Origin: Raffaelea ambrosiae
Taxonomy: Eukaryota > Ascomycota > Sordariomycetes > Ophiostomatales > Ophiostomataceae
Assembly (NCBI GenBank): GCA_002778195.1
Contig: PCDI01000010.1
Location: forward strand, 868,001-932,000
Length of the DNA stretch: 64,000 nt
Direction: 5' to 3'
Shown: positions 1 through 9,563 of the stretch, piece by piece
Layout: each line of letters begins with the position of its first letter
Numbering within the stretch: the first letter of the stretch is position 1
The notes under the pieces: model-generated
Told to the model about the DNA's origin: nothing
What the model saw: only the letters and a program-made list of their open reading frames with translations
Database searches by the model: none
Position numbers and translations under genes: made by a program

Positions 1-658
1 ACCCGGGCTGCTACGCGACGGCGGCGCAGCTGGGCATCGCGCCGCTGCTGGAGCACCTGGGCGGCACGCCGGTGATTTTCGGCGTGAGCGGCTACTCGGG
101 CGCGGGCACGAAGCCGTCGCCCAAGAACGACGTGGCCGTGCTGACGGACAACCTGATCCCGTACAGCCTGACCGACCACATCCACGAGCGGGAGATCAGC
201 TACCAGCTGGGCCGCAACGTGGCCTTCTCGCCGCACGTGGCCGTGTGGTTCCAGGGCATCCACCACACGATCCACCTGCCGCTGCGGGCGAGCATGACGT
301 CGCGCGACATCCGGCAGATCTACCAGGACCGGTATGCGGGCGAGAAGCTGGTGCGGGTGGTGGGCGAGGCGCCGCTGGTCAAGGCGATCAGCGGCAAGCA
401 CCACGTGGAGATTGGCTCGTTTTCGGTGCACTCGTCGGGCCGCCACGTGGTTGTGTGTGTGACCATTGACAACCTGCTCAAGGGTGCGGCGACGCAATGT
501 CTGCGTAAGTTTGTGCCAGTTCTGTTTTGGGGGGGGCTCTTTCCTTTTGTTCTTTTTCGCGAATCGTCTTTTCCTCTGACCATTCACCTGCTAACGTTTC
601 CACAGAAAACATGAACCTGTCGCTGGGCTACAACGAGTACGAGGGCATCCCGTTGTAG
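1..658 (+). CDS. ARG5,6: Bifunctional acetylglutamate kinase / N-acetyl-gamma-glutamyl-phosphate reductase, C-terminal part (5' truncated by window)
   Basis: This is the 3' end of the mitochondrial arginine/ornithine-synthesis polyprotein (arg-6 in Neurospora). The reductase half converts N-acetylglutamyl phosphate to the semialdehyde. The reading frame is open from position 3 with the family motif PGCYATAAQL; the Cys codon at 9-11 is the expected catalytic cysteine. It continues through VSGYSGAGTKPSPKND and the HTIHLPLRA region typical of this reductase. One intron at 505-605 (GTAAGT...CACAG, 101 nt) splits a Gln codon; splicing gives the family-like C-terminus LLKGAATQCLQNMNLSLGY, ending at the TAG at 656-658. 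Without splicing the frame would run to 614 with unrelated sequence. The kinase half and the mitochondrial presequence lie to the left of the window. The identification is secure; only the upstream extent is unknown. Confidence 0.93.
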
Positions 659-1362
659 AGAGACTGATGAGACAAGGACAAGTGAACGAGACGAGACGAA
701 AGACGAAAAACGAAAGACGAAACGCAAGACATAAAGAAAAGGACGGAAAGATGCCATCAGAGACAGGCCATACACATCTGTAAGACAAGACGCAAAACGT
801 ATCAACACGAGGAGGAAAAAGAAAAAGGAAAGGAAAAAAGAAACGAGAAAAAGTCAGTTTTGGTCTCATATTTTTTTTCTTGGGAGTTTGTATTTGTTCA
901 ACAACAAAGTTTCCCAAAGTATGCATAAAAAGACGTGTTTGACAAGCAGATAATCAGTACATATTACAAAAGTCATCCATTGTTTTTTGTTTTTTTACAA
1001 ACGTTTGCATAATATTGGTTAGACAGAACGGCAGTACGGCTGGGCCCATGCATGCACCAAGACAAGGCTGACTGGCCTGCCTGGGTGACTCATGCGGGGG
1101 CCAGTGACCATTCTGCCAGGGCTCAGCCTCCCTGGGCTAGCCTCCCGTAGTACCTGGACAAGCGACTTATACCCGGCCAACTCCAAAAGAGAAGGAGCGA
1201 CCCTTCACACAAACACACAAAACACCAGTGTTCACCCGCCACATCAGCTTTTATATAGGCCACTTTCAATCGCCCATACCTTTCACTCGTCTACCTTTTT
1301 TTTTTTTTTTTCCAGTCACCCACACACACACACACACACACATTCAACACTTCCCCACGCCC
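659..1362. other. Intergenic region between ARG5,6 and the RNA-cyclase gene
   Basis: No gene seen. The first part is A/G-rich on the plus strand and probably holds the ARG5,6 3' UTR. The last part is the leader of the next gene: a T-run at about 1298-1311 and a CA dinucleotide repeat at about 1320-1341, ending 20 nt before the start codon. The CA run is a microsatellite in the presumed 5' UTR. Confidence 0.6.
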
Positions 1363-3129
1363 ATGATCGACCTGGACGGCCGCACCGGCGAAGGCGGCGG
1401 CCAGCTCGTCCGCATCGCCGTCGTCCTCGCTGCCGTCACGGCCCAGCCCATCCGCATCACCCATATCCGGGGCAACCGCCGCGGCCACGGCGGACTCAAG
1501 GCCCAGCACGTCTCCGCCATCGAGTGGCTCGCCGCGGCCACCGGCGCCCGGGTGCAAGGGCTCGCCGTGGGCAGCACCACCCTTGTGTTTCGTCCGGGGG
1601 ACGCGACCGCTGGCATGGCCGGAGGAGGCGTCTTCCTCAAGGCGGCCACGCCGGCCGCCAGCACGAGCCTCATGCTGCAGGCCGTGCTGCCGTATCTGCT
1701 GTATGGACCGCGCCCCCACGCAGAGGAGGGGGAGGAGGGGGAGGAGGAGGAGCCCGCGCCGGTGGACGTCGAACTGCGGGGCGGCACCCACGTGGCGTGG
1801 GCGCCGACGTTTGACTACCTGGACCAGGTGCTCTTCCCGGCGCTGGAGACGTGGTTCGGGATCCGGGTGGCCGGGCGGCAGCTCAAGACGCGCGGATGGG
1901 GCACGGGGTCCAGTGGTGGAGCAGGAGGCGTGGTCCGGCTGACGGTGTACCCGGTCGCGCGGGGAACGGCCCTGCGTCCACGGAGGGAGAGTCTTTGGCC
2001 GAAGCGTACGACACGTCGTGGACATACGGACGGCGATGAGGACGATGACGACGACGAGAAACGCATGCCCACGATTGTCGCCGTCGACGCGACCGTCCTG
2101 GCTCCGTCCGATCTGCACGAGCCTCTGGCCACGGCCCTGGCTCGGGAGGTGGAACAGTCTCCGGTTCTGTCTCCGTCCTCGTCCTCTTCTTCTTCTTCCC
2201 CCGGTGGCGTCGACCTCCACTTCCGGACCATGGAGGACAGCGGGCACGACTCGCGGGTGTATGTTCTCCTCGTGGCACGGACGGGGGCAGCAGAGGCGCA
2301 CGACGGCGACGACGGCGACGAGAACGAGGAGAAGATGGAGAAACCGGGATCGACAGAATATGACCCCCGCGACACGAGCAGCACGACACACCACCAGAAG
2401 AGCAAGCCCGTCCTCCGCTGGGGCCGCGACTACCTCAGCACGGAGAACTTCCGCAAGCGGATGGGGCGCGGAGGCGGCGGCGGCGGCAAGGCCGGCGGGA
2501 CGGCGGCCAAACCAAAAAGCCACCGACAAGGCCAGCAGAAGCAGCCGTCGGGACGACGAACCGACGCGGAGCCGGCCGGACCCCTGCTGCTTTCGCCGTC
2601 CGCGGCACTGGCAGCCCACTGCGACGGCATCGCGCGCCGCGTGGTGCGCGACCTGAGCGGCGAGGTGGCCCGCGGCGGGTGCGGCGACAGCTTCTTGCAG
2701 GACCAGGTGGTGGTGTTCCAGGCGCTGGCACAAGGGCGGACGTCATTCTGGCGGCGGCCGAGAGACAACGCCGACGGTGACCGGGGCGAGGAGGAGGACG
2801 CGGCGGGCGGTCTGGTGCAGCCGTTGCGGGCCCTGGACTTGGACGGAGCAGAGGACAGCGGAGAGGATAGCTGCGAGCGAAGCGAGGACAGAAAAAAGAG
2901 ATGCAGCGAGCGAAGCGAGGACAGAGAGAAAAAGGATCGCGCGCGGGGGCCGTTTGGCCAGGGCAGCCTGCACGCGGCGACGGCGCGGTGGGTGACGACA
3001 GAGCTGCTGGGCGTGTCGTGGTTCGGGGATGGGACAGTGTGCGAAGGAGTGGGATGGACAGGAGGACGCGGGAAAGAAAGCAGGGCGAGCAGTGACGCCC
3101 GTGGACATGATACACCAAGCCATGGCTGA
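1363..3129 (+). CDS. RNA 3'-terminal phosphate cyclase-like protein (RtcA family) with low-complexity insertions
   Basis: The 588-aa product starts IDLDGRTGEGGGQLVR, the family opening (DGxxxEGGGQ), followed by IRGNRRGHGGLKAQHVSAIEWL, the RtcA substrate-binding region. The C-terminal part keeps DQVVVFQALAQG and GSLHAATARWVTTELL; His537 is the best candidate for the nucleophile adenylated during cyclisation of RNA 3' ends to 2',3'-cyclic phosphate. I chose the ATG at 1363 because homology begins immediately after it; the frame is open further upstream (from 1228) but that part is a CA/T-rich leader. Family members are usually about 340-400 aa. The excess lies in Asp/Glu, Ser, Gly/Lys and Arg/Ser/Glu-rich stretches between conserved blocks. 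The low-complexity stretch at 2875-2924 carries a 17-bp motif twice, 33 bp apart. No donor site was found that would splice out the insertions. The gene converges on the acyl-CoA synthetase. It could be a true cyclase or the catalytically inactive Rcl1 branch; His537 argues for a cyclase. Confidence 0.85.
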   Translation: MIDLDGRTGEGGGQLVRIAVVLAAVTAQPIRITHIRGNRRGHGGLKAQHVSAIEWLAAATGARVQGLAVGSTTLVFRPGDATAGMAGGGVFLKAATPAASTSLMLQAVLPYLLYGPRPHAEEGEEGEEEEPAPVDVELRGGTHVAWAPTFDYLDQVLFPALETWFGIRVAGRQLKTRGWGTGSSGGAGGVVRLTVYPVARGTALRPRRESLWPKRTTRRGHTDGDEDDDDDEKRMPTIVAVDATVLAPSDLHEPLATALAREVEQSPVLSPSSSSSSSSPGGVDLHFRTMEDSGHDSRVYVLLVARTGAAEAHDGDDGDENEEKMEKPGSTEYDPRDTSSTTHHQKSKPVLRWGRDYLSTENFRKRMGRGGGGGGKAGGTAAKPKSHRQGQQKQPSGRRTDAEPAGPLLLSPSAALAAHCDGIARRVVRDLSGEVARGGCGDSFLQDQVVVFQALAQGRTSFWRRPRDNADGDRGEEEDAAGGLVQPLRALDLDGAEDSGEDSCERSEDRKKRCSERSEDREKKDRARGPFGQGSLHAATARWVTTELLGVSWFGDGTVCEGVGWTGGRGKESRASSDARGHDTPSHG

Positions 3130-3459
3130 AGCACGCACAGCCTGAATGCTAACGAGTTTATGAGCTGGTTATATGAAAGCTATAAAGTTTGTCGTAAGAG
3201 AACAATAAGAAAAAAAAACATGCGTGAGACAGGCGAAAGGATCATGGAGAAAGAGGAGGGAAACAGAAGTGTGAAAGAAAGTAAAGAAACAAAAAGGGAG
3301 GGGAAAACAAACAATGTAAACGATTCGTAGAACTGTTCCTTCTACGAAAGCCCCACAGTCTCTCCCTCCTTCGCCTCGCGGCCTACGTTGATTTTCCCTC
3401 CTTTATTTTTGGTTTCTTCAACCCCCCCCCTGCCCCCCTTCTTTCCCATCTACACCCCC
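3130..3459. other. Convergent intergenic region (cyclase / acyl-CoA synthetase)
   Basis: 330 bases between two stop codons. It contains A-rich sequence on the left and C/T-rich sequence on the right, presumably the two 3' UTRs. No further signal seen. Confidence 0.6.
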
Positions 3460-5760
3460 TCAAGGTTCTACAATCGCCTTGGCCATATCCCGCAGTTTGA
3501 ACTTCTGGATCTTGCCGCTCGCCGTCTTGGGATACTCGGCCGTCCAGAAAACGTGCTTCGGCACCAGGTGGCCGCTCAAACGATCGCGCACAAATTGCCG
3601 CACACCCTCGTCGGTCAGCACGTCTTCTTCGCCCTCTTCGCCCTCTTCGCCCTCTTCCTCGGGCTCCGGTTCTTCTGGAGCTGGGTCGACCGTCACACCA
3701 CCCGAAACGCGCACGCCGGCGTGGGGTATGACAAACGCGCCGACCGCCTCGCCATACCGGGCATCCGGGACGCCCACCACCGACACTTCGGCCACCAGCG
3801 GGTGCTGGAACAGACAGTTCTCAACCTCGAGCGGGTGGATGTTCTCGCCGCCGCGGATGATCAGGTCCTTGATGCGGCCGGTCACGGCAACGTAGCCGTC
3901 GGCATCCATGGTGGCCTCGTCGCCTGTCAGCATCCAACGGCGATCGGGGTCGTCCGGGTCTCGCTGGATCACAGCAGACGTCTGGGCCTCGTCGCCATAG
4001 TAGCCAGCCATGACCAGATAGCCACTGACGGCCAGCTCGCCGTGCTGACCACGCGGCATGACTCGGTTCGCGTTGTCCGGGTCGACAATCTTGACCGCAG
4101 TGTGGGGCATCACGCGGCCGACAGTGGACGTCCGCTTCAGAAAAGGGTCGGTGGGCGTGGTCATGCAGTTGACGGGAGATGTCTCGGTCATACCGTAGCA
4201 AATCACCAGGTCGCGCAGGCCGAGCGTCGCAAAGAGGCGGCGCATCAGCGCCTCGGGCACCGACGAGCCGGAGGCAATGCCGGTGCGCAGGTGGGTGGGT
4301 AGGGCAGCGACCTGCTCGGAAGAGAGAACGGGGGCATGGTGGTGGTGATGGTGATGGTGATGGCCATGCTTTCCATGCTCCATGGCAGCCTCGACGTGCT
4401 CCAGCATGGCCACAAACATGGTGGCCACGCCGTACAGGCCGGTGGCACGGTGGGTGGCTGCCATCTGAAGCGAGGCGACGGGGTCAAAGGCCGGGGATGG
4501 CAGCAGCAGGGCAGCGCCGGTGGTGGCCGTGGCCATGTAGCCCAGAATGGAGCCGAAGCAGTGGAAGAGCGGCGGCGTGTCGACGATGAGATCGTCGGGG
4601 GTGAGACCCATGCGGTGGGCAATGAAGGCGCCGTTGTTGAGGATGCCGGTGTGGGACAGCATGGCGGCCTTGGGCTGGGAGGTGGTGCCGGAGGTGAACT
4701 GGATGTTGATGATGTCGCTGGGAGCCAGAGGCGGGTCGGGGCGGGTGTACGCCACGGCGGGGGTGCCGGCAATGTCGGGGCCAAAGGCGGCATCGGGTTG
4801 GAGGATGTCGCGGCCGTCGGTGAGAGCCTCAAAGGGGGTCAGGGCTGGCAGGCGCTCGTCGCGGTGGGCAAAGTCGCCCGCACCCATGACGGCCGGGTGG
4901 TCGGCAGTGTTGTCGACGAGGACAATGTGCCGGAGGGAGGGCACAGACGGCGAGCGGACAGAGGGCGACGTCATGTCGGGCACGAGCTCCTGCAGAAGCG
5001 GCAGGTTGGTGCGACCGCTGCCCGGCTTATAGGGCAGGTCGGTGACGGCACCAATGATGAGCAGCTCCACGCTGAGGTGGTCGAGGGCCGCGGCGACCTG
5101 GGTGGCCGTGAAGGCCGGGTTGAGCGGGACCAGCACGGCGCCGATCTTGAAGATGGCGTAGGTCAGGGCGGCAAACTGGGGGCCGTTTCCGAGGCTGACG
5201 GCCACACGGTCGCCCCGTTTCACGCCCGCAACAGTCTGCAAGCCGCGGGCCAGCACGTCCGACGCGCGGTCGAGTGCGCCGTATGTGTAGACGGTCTCGC
5301 GCGGCGGCGCAATGGCGACGGCATCGGGGGACGCCACGGGGGCGCGGCTGATCACGGCCGGGCGGTCGCCGAAGCGGGCGACAATCGAGGCAAAGTGCTC
5401 CGGAATGGTGCCGGTGAACAGGGGTGGGTCAGACGGGCCGTAGCTGATGCTGAGGGACGAGGAGGAGGAGGAGGAGGAGGAGGAGGAGGAGGCCGTAGCC
5501 AAGGTCCGCCGGGACGGGCCGGCACCTCCGAGGACGGCCAGCGACCGCCAAGAGGGCCGGACACGGCGTGAGGCCGTGCAGGAGCCGGCCAGAGGCAGCC
5601 GTGTCGCCGCTGATACTACTGGCCTTGCGTGAAATGCTGCCGTCGGGCGAGCTGCTGGCGGCAGTGCTGGCGTTGGCGGTTGTAGCCGACATGCCGAGGG
5701 AAGAAACGCGGGAGAAGTGCGGCTCCGGACGAGGGCCGCGGCCCGATAGAGAGGTCTCAT
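3460..5760 (-). CDS. AMP-dependent acyl-CoA synthetase (ACSF2-like), probably mitochondrial
   Basis: 766-aa member of the ANL adenylate-forming superfamily that activates a carboxylic acid (probably a medium-chain fatty acid) to acyl-AMP and then acyl-CoA. Motifs in order: the adenylate-binding loop FTSGTTSQPKAAMLSH, LFHCFGSILGYM, YGMTETSPVN, the hinge region GRIKDLIIRGGENIHPLEVE, and the C-terminal catalytic lysine region PKTASGKIQKFKLRDM. The ATG at 5760 begins an Arg/Ala/Pro-rich segment (MRPLYRAAALVRSRTSP) like a mitochondrial presequence; the frame is open to 5928, but that part is hydrophobic low complexity and likely leader. Oddities: a poly-Ser tract encoded by TCC repeats (about 5458-5491); nine consecutive His (residues 467-475, nt 4336-4362) inserted between the ATP-binding and YGMTE motifs; and an acidic insert PEEPEPEEEGEEGEEGEED before the C-terminal lid. 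The substrate is not determined by sequence. Confidence 0.9.
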   Translation of the reverse strand: MRPLYRAAALVRSRTSPAFLPSACRLQPPTPALPPAARPTAAFHARPVVSAATRLPLAGSCTASRRVRPSWRSLAVLGGAGPSRRTLATASSSSSSSSSSSSLSISYGPSDPPLFTGTIPEHFASIVARFGDRPAVISRAPVASPDAVAIAPPRETVYTYGALDRASDVLARGLQTVAGVKRGDRVAVSLGNGPQFAALTYAIFKIGAVLVPLNPAFTATQVAAALDHLSVELLIIGAVTDLPYKPGSGRTNLPLLQELVPDMTSPSVRSPSVPSLRHIVLVDNTADHPAVMGAGDFAHRDERLPALTPFEALTDGRDILQPDAAFGPDIAGTPAVAYTRPDPPLAPSDIINIQFTSGTTSQPKAAMLSHTGILNNGAFIAHRMGLTPDDLIVDTPPLFHCFGSILGYMATATTGAALLLPSPAFDPVASLQMAATHRATGLYGVATMFVAMLEHVEAAMEHGKHGHHHHHHHHHAPVLSSEQVAALPTHLRTGIASGSSVPEALMRRLFATLGLRDLVICYGMTETSPVNCMTTPTDPFLKRTSTVGRVMPHTAVKIVDPDNANRVMPRGQHGELAVSGYLVMAGYYGDEAQTSAVIQRDPDDPDRRWMLTGDEATMDADGYVAVTGRIKDLIIRGGENIHPLEVENCLFQHPLVAEVSVVGVPDARYGEAVGAFVIPHAGVRVSGGVTVDPAPEEPEPEEEGEEGEEGEEDVLTDEGVRQFVRDRLSGHLVPKHVFWTAEYPKTASGKIQKFKLRDMAKAIVEP

Positions 5761-7689
5761 GGCGACAGAGTGTGCATGGAGGAACAAGACAGAGCACAAG
5801 AAAGAGCGCAGCGATGGGCCAAAAAGAAGGAGACGAGCGAAACGCGAGGAGATGAAAGGAAAGAGGGAAAGAAAAGAAAGAGGATATGGAAAAAAAAAGA
5901 TCGAGGAAAAGAGAAAACGGAGAAACAAAGAGGCGAGCGCAGTGAGGAGTACAGGAAGGGAAGGAGCAGAGATCGCCAGCGACTAACATGGAAAAGACTG
6001 GAGAACACCACCGCTGCCTGCACCGCCCAAAGCCAGCTAGACAGCCAAGTTTCACGGCGCAACTAACTCTCGTCCCCTGCTAAACCAGGCACGGTCCCAA
6101 GCATTCTCGCTCGCTCCTTCCCTGTCCTGGGCTGTCCTCCCTCGTGCCTTCCCTTCTCAGTCGCGTTCCAGCCTGCTCACCCAGTCGCCCCTTCCCTCCT
6201 CACTTCCCCCGTCGCCTGTTGCGCCCTGTCTGTGCTGCCACTCTGCTGCCGCACTGCTTTGCATACCCTTTCTCCCGAGCTAGCTGTGCAAAAGCTCCGT
6301 TCCTCCTTCTCCTCTTCTCCTCCGCTCCTGTGTGCTTTTCTTTCTGTGGTGGCCCCCTCTCTCACCCCCCTCCCCCCCCGGTTCTCCACCCCCCACAGTA
6401 GCCGTTCCAATGCGGGGGAAGGAGGGCCACTCAGCGCCAGCCTGTTTGCGCCAAAAGATCATAAAAGGTGGGGACTCGCCTTGTGACGTAACGAGCTACC
6501 GAGGCTAGGAGTGTGAAAACCCGGGGCAATGTGGCTGTTTAATGGCTCTGCTGCTTCTGGAGGCCATGACGGTTGCTTCTGATATTTCGCTTTCCTTTGT
6601 CTGGCTCTCTTGACGGTTTTAGATTCGTATCCTTTCAAACTCTTTCCTCTACTTTGTATGCTAACCTGCATCACGCCCTCTTCCAGACCTACGAGTCAAC
6701 CACGACCACAAACACACCGTCCAGATAAAAACATGGAATTGCCGTCTATATACCCAGGTATTTCGTTATAAACAACATCGTCAAATGTAAACAACTGGAA
6801 GAAAAAAAAAAGAGAGCCCCCGAAAACAGGAAAACAGACAGAAAAAATGAGGAGACTCGAGGTTGCGATAGAGAACCTCTTGTAGACCACCAATAGCCCT
6901 TTTTTGGTCGGCCTCTTCCTCCCATTGCTTGTCGGCAGCAAAAAACAAAGAAAAAAACAAAGAAAAAAAATAATACACGCAATCCTCGTATTGGCGAGTC
7001 CCCGTCTCGTCCTCCCCGGGGCCACCAGCCGAATGCCTCTATGGTAATATGTGAAGGTGACAAAAATGAAGACAAAGAAAACGAAAGGAAAAAAAACGGG
7101 AGAAGAAGGACAAGATGGACATGGGAAAAGAAGATATGAAGAGAAGGGTAGAAGCACTAAAAGGGTAAGGGAAGAAGAAGAACAAGACGAAGAAGGGTGA
7201 AGAATATGACAGCAATAAGAGAAAAAGAAAAAGCACAGCTGAACAGGGAAAGGGAGGCCCCGATCAGCGGCAAGCAAGATCTCGGTTCATCCCTCACTCG
7301 CAAGACTAATGGACCGTCTTGGCCGTCGTTTGTTGCCATGTCAGGGCACAGTCCGGGCGACGGCTCTGGCCGTGCCTTTGTGTGTCCATGTGCCGTCAAA
7401 CCGACCGTCTCCCTCTTTGATCTGCTGTGCCGTGGCCACCCTCAAAAAACGGGCGACCATCCAGAATACGCCATGCTAATGCGGTTGAACAAAGGGAAAA
7501 TAATTCGGCATTTTTCGAAGTTGTGGAGGTTGAGAGGTTGATAGATCTCGAAATAGATTTCGAGATTTCGAGATGCCAAGATGTTGGGAGATCCTTTTTT
7601 TACAAGTTTGTTCCCGTTGTTTTCGCTTCTCCTCGCTGTTTAGTTTGGCCACAGCTGTCGTCGAAAGTGCACTCCGGTTCTGCACTGCC
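5761..7689. other. Intergenic region upstream of the acyl-CoA synthetase and downstream of the OCH1-type gene
   Basis: About 1.9 kb without a supported gene. 5761-6060 is purine-rich on the plus strand and is likely the 5' leader of the minus-strand synthetase. 6100-6400 is C/T-rich. 6790-7200 is A-rich with long T-rich open frames on the minus strand that encode only Phe/Leu/Ser low complexity. A perfect inverted repeat lies at 7545-7566, 124 nt beyond the mannosyltransferase stop. Confidence 0.55.
7545..7566. repeat. Perfect 10-bp inverted repeat
   Basis: ATCTCGAAAT (7545-7554), spacer AG, ATTTCGAGAT (7557-7566), followed by a further partial copy TTCGAGAT. It lies downstream of the OCH1-type gene's stop codon, so it would fall in or just after that transcript's 3' end. 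Function unknown. Confidence 0.8.
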
Positions 7690-8947
7690 TCAGCCGCCAA
7701 TGTGGCGCTCGCTCTCTGGCTTCCATGTCCCTGTGTCCGTGTCAGTATACCTTTTCTTTCCTCTCTTTTCTCTCCTCGCTTCGCTCGTTCTTCTTCTCTC
7801 GTTGCTCACCTTCAAAGTCGTGCTTCACAAACGCCATCGGGTCGTCATAGTCCTTCGCACCCATCTGCTCCACGCCCGGCGAGAACGACGTGATCGGCAA
7901 CACAATCACATCGCCCACCCGCTTCGGCGTCTCCATCCCCGTAAAATTGTGCCAGTCAATGGGGCCCTTGGACGTCTCCATGTCAAAGAACCGCTCGTCG
8001 TTGAAATACGCAAAGATCAGGTCCGTCCACAGCGCCGGGCCCGTAAACTCCACCACGCTCTTGTCCAGGCTGCTGGCCGACAGCTGCCCGCTGCTCTTCC
8101 GGAACAGCGTCTCGTTGGTGATCCGCGCCACCACGTCCCGCAGCACCGGGTGGCCCGGCTTCGCCTGGATCGTCCACTGGCAGAACTGGATCCGCCGGCT
8201 GTACCACTCGTGCCAGTCTGGCCGATCCGGGTCCGCCTCGATGCCCACCACCAGTCCCACAGCCTCCCGCGGCACGCTCTCGGGGATCCACTCCGTTGCG
8301 CTCCGGATCGCAAACGTGTCAATGTCCGTGTAGATGCCGCCCCGCGCCAGCAGAATCAGGTACCGGAAGAAATCGGCCTTGAGCACCGGCAGGGGCAGCG
8401 CGTTGTACGCCTCCAGCACCTCTGGCACCGATGCGTACAGCAGCCGCAGCAGCTTCAGCGCGACCGTGTCCGTAATGACCTCGTGAATGAACCCCGGGTG
8501 TTGCTCGGTCCACGATGCCTCCTGCTCCCGGAACATAAACTCTGCGTTGGCCGGCGTCCACTTCCACGTCTGCCAAATGTATGCGGGGAACTTGGAGTCC
8601 ACGTCGTAGGGGTACTGGTATGCCAGCTTGTCGTACAGCGTCATCTTGGACAGGTCCACCGGCGGGTGTATTGGCTTCTGGTTGCTGGCCTGGCCGCCAT
8701 TGGCATTGCCGTTCACGCCGTCCGAGGGGCCGCCATCGGCTGCGGAAGAAGAGGAGGAAGAGGACGACGACGAATCTGTAGCGACGCCGTCTTGGCTCGA
8801 TGAGAGGGAGGCCGCGTCTTGATGTGGGATCTGCAGGCCCAGGTGTGATGGGTGTGACCGCGTGGTCAGGAAGAGGATCGTGAGGACGAAGGCGGCCGCA
8901 ATCAGGGCCCGCCGAAACGTGAGCATCTTCTCGGTTGTGATTGCCAC
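7690..8947 (-). CDS. Alpha-1,6-mannosyltransferase, OCH1 type (glycosyltransferase family 32)
   Basis: 392-aa Golgi type II membrane protein expected to start the outer chain on N-glycans from GDP-mannose. Residues about 12-29 (RRALIAAAFVLTILFLTT) form the signal anchor, followed by a Ser-rich stem. The catalytic region has IWQTWKW, LPLPVLKADFFRYLILLARGGIYTDIDTF with the sugar-nucleotide/metal-binding DID at residues 208-210, and GPALWTDLIF. Two exons: 8947-7810 and 7730-7690, separated by a 79-nt intron (7731-7809, GTGAGC...CTGAC...ACAG). Splicing yields the C-terminus KHDFEGTWKPESERHIGG, matching the FEGSWKPE-type ending of OCH1; reading through the intron would give only charged low complexity. 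The intron carries the 13-mer GAGCGAAGCGAGG also found elsewhere in the window. A second possible start lies seven codons downstream. Fungi have several OCH1 paralogues, so no exact symbol is assigned. Confidence 0.92.
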
Positions 8948-9523
8948 GGGTTTATCGTGGACTTAAAGGGGAGAGTTGTTGGTCTGCTTGGACGCTTGCA
9001 GCCTGTTGGTTTTCTGTTTGTTGTGTTTGTGGTTTTGTCGTGTCCAAGCTCGAACAAGCCCCGAGGGCGATGGGCAGATAGCGGATGCTTCAGGATCTGT
9101 CAAGAGCAATCATTTGAGAAGGAAGGCGAAGCTAGACAGAAGGAGGCGAGGTCGGTAGCTAGGGGAAGATGACGGCAGAAGCGTCGGTGATATTCGCATG
9201 CGCGTGCGAAAGGGCAAAGAGAGTTTTTAAAAAAAAGTAAAGAGTGTGAAAACAACGCGAAAGATAGCACTCGTATGGGAGAGTAAGAGAGAGAGAGAGA
9301 GATGGGGAAAAGAAACGTGTTTGCGGCTGTGGCTGGCACAGTCAGGCGAGGTTGCGAAAGTTACGCGGCGACGCGCAATCTGGAAAAAAAAATGCAGGGC
9401 CAGTTGGGCGAGATTCAGGGCCCGTCTTTAAGCAGTGGGTTCAACAGACAAAAAGGAAAGAAGAGAGAAAGTCGTTTCGTTTTAGTTTAGGGGGGGTGGA
9501 GAGCGAAAAGGAAACTAGGCTGG

Positions 9524-9563
9524 GGTCCCAGCAAATCCCAGCAGGTCCCAGCAGGTCCCAGCA
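9524..9563. repeat. Minisatellite, four 10-bp units (GGTCCCAGCA type)
   Basis: Units at 9524, 9534, 9544 and 9554; three are GGTCCCAGCA and one is AATCCCAGCA. It is intergenic, with no coding role visible. Confidence 0.9.

Noticed and set aside
1291..2733. Long minus-strand open frame (480 codons) opposite the RNA-cyclase gene
   Set aside because: High GC makes antisense frames open; it has no family motifs, while the plus strand shows clear RtcA blocks.
2860..2940. Possible intron in the cyclase gene around the duplicated 17-mer
   Set aside because: No GT donor of fungal type nor branch site frames it, and the reading frame is open throughout.
6696..7277. 193-codon minus-strand frame, Phe/Leu/Ser-rich
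   Set aside because: Low-complexity T-rich sequence without any recognisable domain or start context.
9524..9563. Short repeats as a CRISPR-like array
   Set aside because: Tandem units have no spacers, and the genome is eukaryotic.
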